A stretch of 35,016 bases of DNA from a virus: positions 1-35,016 of the IMG/VR virus record IMGVR_UViG_3300036983_000110; one strand, given 5' to 3'. The notes under the pieces were generated by a model, which had not been told where the DNA came from, did not search any database, and saw only the letters and a list, made by a program, of their open reading frames with translations. Each line of letters begins with the position of its first letter. Positions within the stretch are counted from its first letter, which is position 1. The position numbers were made by a program, and so were the translations under genes. Below are positions 30,192 to 35,016 of this stretch, one piece after another.

Positions 30192-31190
30192 TTATAGATT
30201 ATTCATATAAACAATTTTTTCGTACAAATCGTCTCCCAAAACATCTTTTGCTACTGCTGCTTTTCTTTTGAAATCTATGATAGTTTTTATGCCTTCATTG
30301 AACAAACTTTTCACTCTAACTCCACCAATACCCTTAAGAGTACACAATTCTGTTTGCTCTTCAGTAACTTCATATTGAATTCTCATTTGAAGCTTTTTGA
30401 AAAAATCACTTTTATTCCAATGAGAATACATCTTATCTATCATATCTAAAGCTGTGCATGTTCTCTCTATATCAAACTTAACTGTTCGTTTTTGATACTC
30501 ATGTATTTCTTCTGAGAACGTCAAACAAGCATGAAACAAAACACCTATAGAAGCACATGCATCTGTTATCACTAAACCTCTATTAGAACAAGAAGTCACA
30601 AATGCTTTAATTGTATTCTGCATATCTCTTCCTGCAAAATTATCTTGATTGTCAGGAATGTTAGATAGTGCCCAACTTATAGAATGATCATCTAATCTGT
30701 TGTCATTGAATATTCTACTAAAATTGAAGTACCATCCAGAAATTGTATATGGGCTATAGTAAAGATATGAAGCTACTCTACCAAGTTTTGTAATTTTGTA
30801 CCTATTACCTTGTTTCTCAAGTATTTTGTATTTTTCAAGTTTTGTTAGAAGTGCTTCAGCATCAACTCTGTCAAGGAAGTTGTTTTGAAATGCTGCAAGA
30901 CTTCTATTATACCAACTCATCAAAGTTTCAACATCATAGACTTCACCTTCTGAAATCTCAGAAACTATGTGAAAAGCTAGAACATTAGGATCGTTCATTG
31001 TAGAAGAAATAGGAGGTATGTTTTGGCACCAAGATTTGTACCTAGTAAGTTTCGACTGAGGAAGAAGAACATGAGCGTCACCCTTTGGATCAAGCCCAAC
31101 TCTTCCACTTCGTCCACACATCTGTTTAATGTCAAGAGGTTCAACTTCAGACATTCCTCTGTGAACACCAACTATAATTACATTACGCAT
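30192..31190 (-). CDS. Ski2-like helicase, C-terminal fragment
   Basis: 332 residues from ATG at 31190. That start has GGAG nine bases upstream and overlaps the endonuclease end by eight bases. The open frame continues upstream but only across endonuclease codons. It begins MRNVIIVGVHRG, which directly continues motif V of the N-fragment, and has motif VI QMCGRSGRVG at 23-32. A winged-helix and ratchet region follows (LLTKLEKYKILEKQGNRYKI near 110), then a helix-hairpin-helix LKGIGGVRVKSLFNEGIK near 285. Together with the N-fragment it forms a nearly complete Hel308/Ski2-like helicase. Alone it lacks the ATP-binding domain. Confidence 0.88.
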   Translation of the reverse strand: MRNVIIVGVHRGMSEVEPLDIKQMCGRSGRVGLDPKGDAHVLLPQSKLTRYKSWCQNIPPISSTMNDPNVLAFHIVSEISEGEVYDVETLMSWYNRSLAAFQNNFLDRVDAEALLTKLEKYKILEKQGNRYKITKLGRVASYLYYSPYTISGWYFNFSRIFNDNRLDDHSISWALSNIPDNQDNFAGRDMQNTIKAFVTSCSNRGLVITDACASIGVLFHACLTFSEEIHEYQKRTVKFDIERTCTALDMIDKMYSHWNKSDFFKKLQMRIQYEVTEEQTELCTLKGIGGVRVKSLFNEGIKTIIDFKRKAAVAKDVLGDDLYEKIVYMNNL

Positions 31191-32115
31191 TTTCTTCAAC
31201 TCCATACAAAAAATCATGAAATTCTTTTGAATGAATTTTATCTGCACCAAAAATTTCAATTGCATCACGAAACCAAAGTTCATCAATAATATATGAAGTT
31301 ATTTCATCTGCACATTTTTTTCTGTCTTTAATTATAGCATTTTCCCAAAAACGGAACAATTTGATATTATTTTGTTCGCAATAACAATCAAGTTCCATAT
31401 CTTTTACTAATCCGTAAGGATAGTTATGCCAATAATTTCCATCTACTTCTACAAAAATATTGAAAGATCTAAACTTTAAAACACCATCTATTCTTCTTTC
31501 TTTTTCAAGTTGGAGATGATATTGTCTTGTTATCTTTATTAAATAACAAAGTTTTTCAAAACAATTTTCTACAAAATCTAAAAAACTCGTTTCTATCTTT
31601 GAAGAACGATGTGGATTATTCACCCAAGATTTTTCAGATTTAACAGATGCTTTACCAGCTTGTCTCGCCCATTCAGATATTTGTTCTTTTGAATAATTTT
31701 CATTCATTATTTGTCTTATATGCTTTGTTTTTGCTTTTATAATAGGATCTTTTAGTCTTTCTAAATGTGAGTTTTTAATTTTATTTTTTGATTCTTCTGA
31801 ATACTTTTTGTTTTTTTGTTTTTCGAGTGTTTTATTAGAAATTGTTGGAAATCCTGGGAACATTATTTTGTATTGCTTAGAAGAAACATTATGTTTCTTT
31901 AAGTGTCTATCACTTAATTGTTTATGATATGTAAAACATAATTGACACTGAACAGAGATGTCTTTATTTGCTTTAAGTTCTTCTTGTCTAATTTTTTCAT
32001 TAATTTCATATGTTGAAATTTTGAAGTGCTGTAATTGTTTTCTATGTATGTTAATTTCACGCATTGTTTTAAAATGAGTGTCACAAATTTCACAATATCT
32101 ATGTTTAACATTCAT
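31183..32115 (-). CDS. Homing endonuclease inserted in the helicase gene
   Basis: 310 residues from ATG at 32115, which overlaps the helicase N-fragment stop as ATGA; GGGGA lies six bases upstream. Two N-terminal zinc fingers: C8, C11, H24, H30 and C57, C60, H71, H75 (the second in a CxxC...HLKKH form seen with MucR-like fingers). A NUMOD-like stretch SEESKNKIKNSHLERLKDP follows. The nuclease core has ERRIDGVLKF (Asp210) and FNIFVEVDGNYWHNYP with E223, D225 and H230, then IKLFRFWENAIIKD; this is the EDxHD/Vsr-like fold. It probably cleaves helicase alleles that lack the insert. The whole insertion is coding, leaving no space for an intron or intein. Confidence 0.85.
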   Translation of the reverse strand: MNVKHRYCEICDTHFKTMREINIHRKQLQHFKISTYEINEKIRQEELKANKDISVQCQLCFTYHKQLSDRHLKKHNVSSKQYKIMFPGFPTISNKTLEKQKNKKYSEESKNKIKNSHLERLKDPIIKAKTKHIRQIMNENYSKEQISEWARQAGKASVKSEKSWVNNPHRSSKIETSFLDFVENCFEKLCYLIKITRQYHLQLEKERRIDGVLKFRSFNIFVEVDGNYWHNYPYGLVKDMELDCYCEQNNIKLFRFWENAIIKDRKKCADEITSYIIDELWFRDAIEIFGADKIHSKEFHDFLYGVEENA

Positions 32116-33770
32116 ATATTTATTCCCCAAGCTAATGTTGAAGTAGATATAAGAATTTTGATTTCCTTAGACTTAGTTCTTTTTTCTACATTTACTCTTG
32201 TTTTTAAATCTAAATCACCATAATGATAATCAATTTCATTTGGTTTTATGCCTTTATTTAAAAACATATCATATATAATTTTTCCTGTTTTTTTTGAATG
32301 CACAAAAACTAAAACTTGTTGATTTAAAGCATATTTTTGCAACCCTAATTCAATTGTTTTTTTGATCTTGTTTTGTTCCACAGTTTGATAATTACCATAA
32401 TCATCATAAGGCTCATAATAAATATCAAGTCGAATAGGTCTATAATCAGAATTTATTAATTCTGATTTTTTATTATTAAGACTAGAAAGCCATCTAGCAA
32501 GCTCATCAACATTACTCATAGTAGCAGAAAGAAAAACAATTCTACACAACGGGTTTTGCCTTGTAAAACGCATTATTGCTGATTCCAATTTATCACCCCT
32601 GTCTCGCACACATAGAAGGTGTGATTCATCACAGACTACAACACCACAATCATTTAACCAGAAATTTTTTTCAATGAGCATTCTTCGAGTCCTCGAGTCA
32701 AGCATCTCAGTTGTCATTATGATAACATTTGCTTTATTCAGCTCTTCTACTCTTGCATCTGTTAGAGCATAATCTCCAGTAACTATACTTATGTTAAGTT
32801 TGCTCCAGTCATGAGAAGAGTCTGTCCAATCCTCATATTTCTCTTGAGAAACAGCTTTCAAAGGAGAAAGAAAAATAGCTTTCTTACCTTGTGAAATAGA
32901 ATGCGCCATGAACATCTCAGCTACTGTTGTTTTTCCAGCAGAAGTAGCTGCAGCAACTACACAATTAACATCTTTGTCATAGTACTTAAATACTTCAGAT
33001 TGAACAGGATTGAAATGTTCAAATTTGAACTTCAAATATGGGAATTGAGACGTAGGAACTAGATCTATTTCTTTAGCAGGTTTGACTTCTTCTTTTTGAG
33101 GTTCAAATATTGGTGTGTTTGATAGAAGAGGTTCTTCTTCAAAATGTTCTTCTTCAACACCTTTTCCATAGATTTCTACTTCTTCTACTTGTCGTGTGCC
33201 CTTACAACCAGTTTTGAAAAAGTTTGAACATCCGTAAAAATCACCTCTTCTCCCAGACCGTTTAGACATTGGTGCATCACAATCGGGACATCTAACAATT
33301 CCTTCTATAGTTTTACTAGAAGGTTCGCTTTTTACTCTAGTGACACCTGATAAGTCCATTGATGTTTTACACAGGGGGTAAGCAAGGCATCCGTAGAATT
33401 GGCCCTTAGGGCCGTCTCTTAACACCATTACACTTCCACATGATTTACACAACTTTAAGTTTTTGACTTCTTCTTTGAGAACATCTAGTTTTTCTTTGAG
33501 TCTTTCTTTCCAATTAGACATTCGATGAGTTCTTTTTGCTTTGTCTATTGGTTTGTTGCTCGTACTATCTATAAGTACACAACGAATAGCATCTTCACCT
33601 AGATTTCTAGAAACACCTGAAAGCTCTATTGAAGAATAGATTTTTATGTTTACTTTGGGACTGCTAGTAGGTATTTCATAAATAACTTCTTTTGAAGAAG
33701 GATCGTCAACTACAGTGAATACTCCCAAAAAAGACTCAAAATCGTTTCTAGATATCATCGAATATGGCAT
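32112..33770 (-). CDS. Ski2-like helicase, N-terminal fragment with two zinc ribbons
   Basis: 552 residues, ATG at 33770 after AAAGG. Two topoisomerase-type zinc ribbons come first: CKSCG...YGCLAYPLC (108-134) and CPDCDAP...YGCSNFFKTGC (161-189). The RecA1 domain follows: FEHFNPVQSEVF (Q motif), AATSAGKTT (Walker A, about 274-282), LSPLKAVSQE, CDESHLL (motif II, DESH) and LSATMSN (motif III). RecA2 runs to LISTSTLAWGINI (motif V), where the gene stops after residue 552. This is precisely where family members continue with PxR and the GVHRG strand found in the C-fragment. Likely an ATP-driven 3'-5' helicase in replication or repair. Confidence 0.88.
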   Translation of the reverse strand: MPYSMISRNDFESFLGVFTVVDDPSSKEVIYEIPTSSPKVNIKIYSSIELSGVSRNLGEDAIRCVLIDSTSNKPIDKAKRTHRMSNWKERLKEKLDVLKEEVKNLKLCKSCGSVMVLRDGPKGQFYGCLAYPLCKTSMDLSGVTRVKSEPSSKTIEGIVRCPDCDAPMSKRSGRRGDFYGCSNFFKTGCKGTRQVEEVEIYGKGVEEEHFEEEPLLSNTPIFEPQKEEVKPAKEIDLVPTSQFPYLKFKFEHFNPVQSEVFKYYDKDVNCVVAAATSAGKTTVAEMFMAHSISQGKKAIFLSPLKAVSQEKYEDWTDSSHDWSKLNISIVTGDYALTDARVEELNKANVIIMTTEMLDSRTRRMLIEKNFWLNDCGVVVCDESHLLCVRDRGDKLESAIMRFTRQNPLCRIVFLSATMSNVDELARWLSSLNNKKSELINSDYRPIRLDIYYEPYDDYGNYQTVEQNKIKKTIELGLQKYALNQQVLVFVHSKKTGKIIYDMFLNKGIKPNEIDYHYGDLDLKTRVNVEKRTKSKEIKILISTSTLAWGINI

Positions 33771-33798
33771 TGTTTTCCTTTTTCTGTTTTAATCTATA

Positions 33799-33833
33799 AT
33801 TATATCATTATGTAGAAATTGTTTTGCCAAAAC
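33799..33833 (-). promoter_or_regulatory. Candidate promoter/operator before the helicase operon
   Basis: On the minus strand a -10-like GATATAATTATAG (TATAAT at 33804-33799) lies 29 bases before the helicase ATG. Upstream is a perfect palindrome GTTTT-GGC-AAAAC (33821-33833), which could be an operator or a -35 region. Spacing to a standard -35 is not ideal. Confidence 0.35.
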
Positions 33834-33867
33834 AAAAGTGGCCCTTAGACAAATTAGCCTAAGAGCC
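33829..33867 (-). terminator. Rho-independent terminator after virion protein gene
   Basis: On the minus strand GGCTCTTAG and CTAAGGGCC pair (nine base pairs, one G-U) around a ten-base loop, followed by ACTTTTGTTTT. It lies 26 bases after the stop of the gene at 33893 and overlaps the operator-like palindrome of the next unit. Confidence 0.8.
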
Positions 33868-33892
33868 AACAAAACATTCACTAGTGCTTATC

Positions 33893-35016
33893 TTAATTGT
33901 TTATCTCGAGAATACTTGAGACATCAAAAGCATCAAGTTCTACAGTATCATTAACACAAACAAACTCAATCTTGTCTATTGTCATACTTCTATAATACTC
34001 AACTTTTACTGTTCCAGAAATTACAGGTGAAAAAGTAAGTCTACCAGTTGAGTAGTCTAACGCATATCCACTAGATTGTAAAACATTGTCGACATATACT
34101 AATTCACTCCCAGATTCTATAGGAAACTTACTCAACTGATATGAAGACCCATATACAAAAACATTGACAGGATCATCTATGATTTTATGTATTGTCAACA
34201 CACCTGTTAAATAATTCAAAGCATATTGTCTCTGATGTATGACAATGTCATCTTCATCAATATCATCACGTAACAAAATTTCACTTCCAACATATACTCT
34301 TTCACTATTAACTACAATAGGAAAAGATGACAATGTACATTGATGGCTTGTGAAAACTGGAGACAAATCTGTTTTCTTATCATCTTCATAAACATCTTCA
34401 ACGAAATTAAGAAGAGAAGAATATCTTGTGATCTTTTGATTATCACAATATGTTAATAGACTTCCATCAAGAGCTTCTGTTAAGCCTTGAATGAATTTTG
34501 AAACTTTATTACTATCACCAATGTTCACATAAGAAGAATTAACTCTACAAATTCTTCCTGCATCTTCTAATGTGTTCTGTGCAATATAAACATCACCATT
34601 AGAATGTTTTACAAGCCCAGTAATTACTGCATTTGAAATTCCAGTTATTGTTTGGTTTACTGCTTGACCAGTATGTGTATAATTTGCTTGAATTATGTCT
34701 GTGTTGCCATTCCAATCTTCAGAAACTCCAACAGTCAATTTAAGAGAACCAGTATTAATATCAAGCACATAATCAACTGTATCTATCATTTGATATTTAT
34801 ATCGAATGTAGATTTTATCTGTTGATATAACTGGTTTTTGAAGTGTAATGAACCCTAAAGTTTGGTTAATTATGTAGTCATTTGGATCATCTAGAGCAAT
34901 ATCATAATCAAGTTCTACTTCATTTTTGTAGACGGTGAAATCTACATCAGGTATTCCTAGAACTGGAAAATGTAAAGTTTGAAAAGTAGAAGTAGATAAT
35001 TGAGTTGGTGTATCAT
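33893..35016 (-). CDS. Repetitive virion protein, C-terminal part (runs off right edge)
   Basis: The frame is open from the right edge to a stop at 33893 (374 complete codons); the internal ATG at 34789 is not the start. The protein contains about four related units with a strand-turn-strand pattern: an element like VYKNEVELDYD or VYVDNVLQ, then YALDYSTGRLTFSP, then VKVEYYRS. Copies lie near the right edge, around 34760, near 34190-34290 and near 34000-34080. The short beta repeats suit a tail fibre, baseplate or neck protein with stacked beta domains. There are few charged helices. Its size cannot be known from this window. Confidence 0.6.
   Translation of the reverse strand, partial: DTPTQLSTSTFQTLHFPVLGIPDVDFTVYKNEVELDYDIALDDPNDYIINQTLGFITLQKPVISTDKIYIRYKYQMIDTVDYVLDINTGSLKLTVGVSEDWNGNTDIIQANYTHTGQAVNQTITGISNAVITGLVKHSNGDVYIAQNTLEDAGRICRVNSSYVNIGDSNKVSKFIQGLTEALDGSLLTYCDNQKITRYSSLLNFVEDVYEDDKKTDLSPVFTSHQCTLSSFPIVVNSERVYVGSEILLRDDIDEDDIVIHQRQYALNYLTGVLTIHKIIDDPVNVFVYGSSYQLSKFPIESGSELVYVDNVLQSSGYALDYSTGRLTFSPVISGTVKVEYYRSMTIDKIEFVCVNDTVELDAFDVSSILEINN

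Noticed and set aside
31191-31286. Upstream extension of the helicase C-fragment
   Set aside because: These codons overlap the endonuclease in another frame and give a sequence unrelated to helicases; the ATG at 31190 has a good ribosome site and aligns with motif V-VI spacing.
31183-32115. A group I intron or intein in the helicase gene
   Set aside because: The insert is coding from its first to its last base, has no intein blocks A, B, F or G, and helicase coding stops and restarts exactly at its edges, leaving no sequence for an intron core.
34789-34789. Internal ATG as the start of the virion protein
   Set aside because: The same frame stays open to the right edge and encodes another copy of the protein's beta repeat.
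1-35016. CRISPR arrays, tRNA genes, insertion sequences, integrase
   Set aside because: I looked for regular spaced repeats, cloverleaf-like segments, transposase motifs and tyrosine or serine recombinases and saw none in this window.

Overview
The window is a piece of the genome of a tailed double-stranded DNA phage (or a prophage of one). It carries a large terminase subunit, portal, prohead protease, scaffold-like protein, the start of a major capsid protein and a lysis cassette. Every gene I can support lies on the minus strand, so transcription runs from high to low coordinates. The DNA is AT-rich, genes are tightly packed (many ATGA or TAATG overlaps), and most starts have a clear AGGAG-type ribosome binding site. 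A lipoprotein that looks like an outer-membrane spanin behind an M15-type endolysin points to a Gram-negative host. I cannot name the host. No tRNA, rRNA, CRISPR array or insertion sequence was seen, and no gap exceeds 300 bases.

Layout in transcription order. (1) 35016-33893: C-terminal part of a repetitive virion protein, closed by a terminator. (2) 33770-30192: a Ski2-like superfamily-2 helicase whose gene is cut in two between motifs V and VI by a homing endonuclease gene, with no intein or room for an intron. (3) 30176-28289: a small basic protein, a zinc-finger protein of unknown role, a calcineurin-like phosphoesterase and a short ORF. (4) 28171-23690: a zinc-ribbon protein, then a class II ribonucleotide reductase split into two genes. 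The reductase halves carry the two halves of a split intein, and a free-standing homing endonuclease gene with its own promoter-like sequence sits between them. (5) 23550-16197: small tagged proteins, an AAA+ ATPase, a lysis cassette (endolysin, lipoprotein, holin candidate), a cupin and a nucleotidyltransferase-like protein, ending in a terminator. (6) 16113-12071: a DUF488-SLOG fusion, a membrane coiled-coil protein, a receiver-STAS fusion, three zinc-ribbon proteins and a sigma-factor-like protein. (7) 12083-1: terminase, portal, accessory head proteins, protease, scaffold, decoration protein and capsid. The last two genes are strikingly richer in GC.

The most interesting features are the two different fractured genes within 10 kb, both involving endonucleases with a Vsr/EDxHD-like nuclease core but with different solutions: protein trans-splicing for the reductase, apparent non-covalent assembly for the helicase. 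Also notable are a recurrent N-terminal helix tag on many small proteins that may direct them into the prohead, and a phage sigma-like gene in one operon with a receiver-STAS protein. All functional calls are by eye from motifs; no database search was run.
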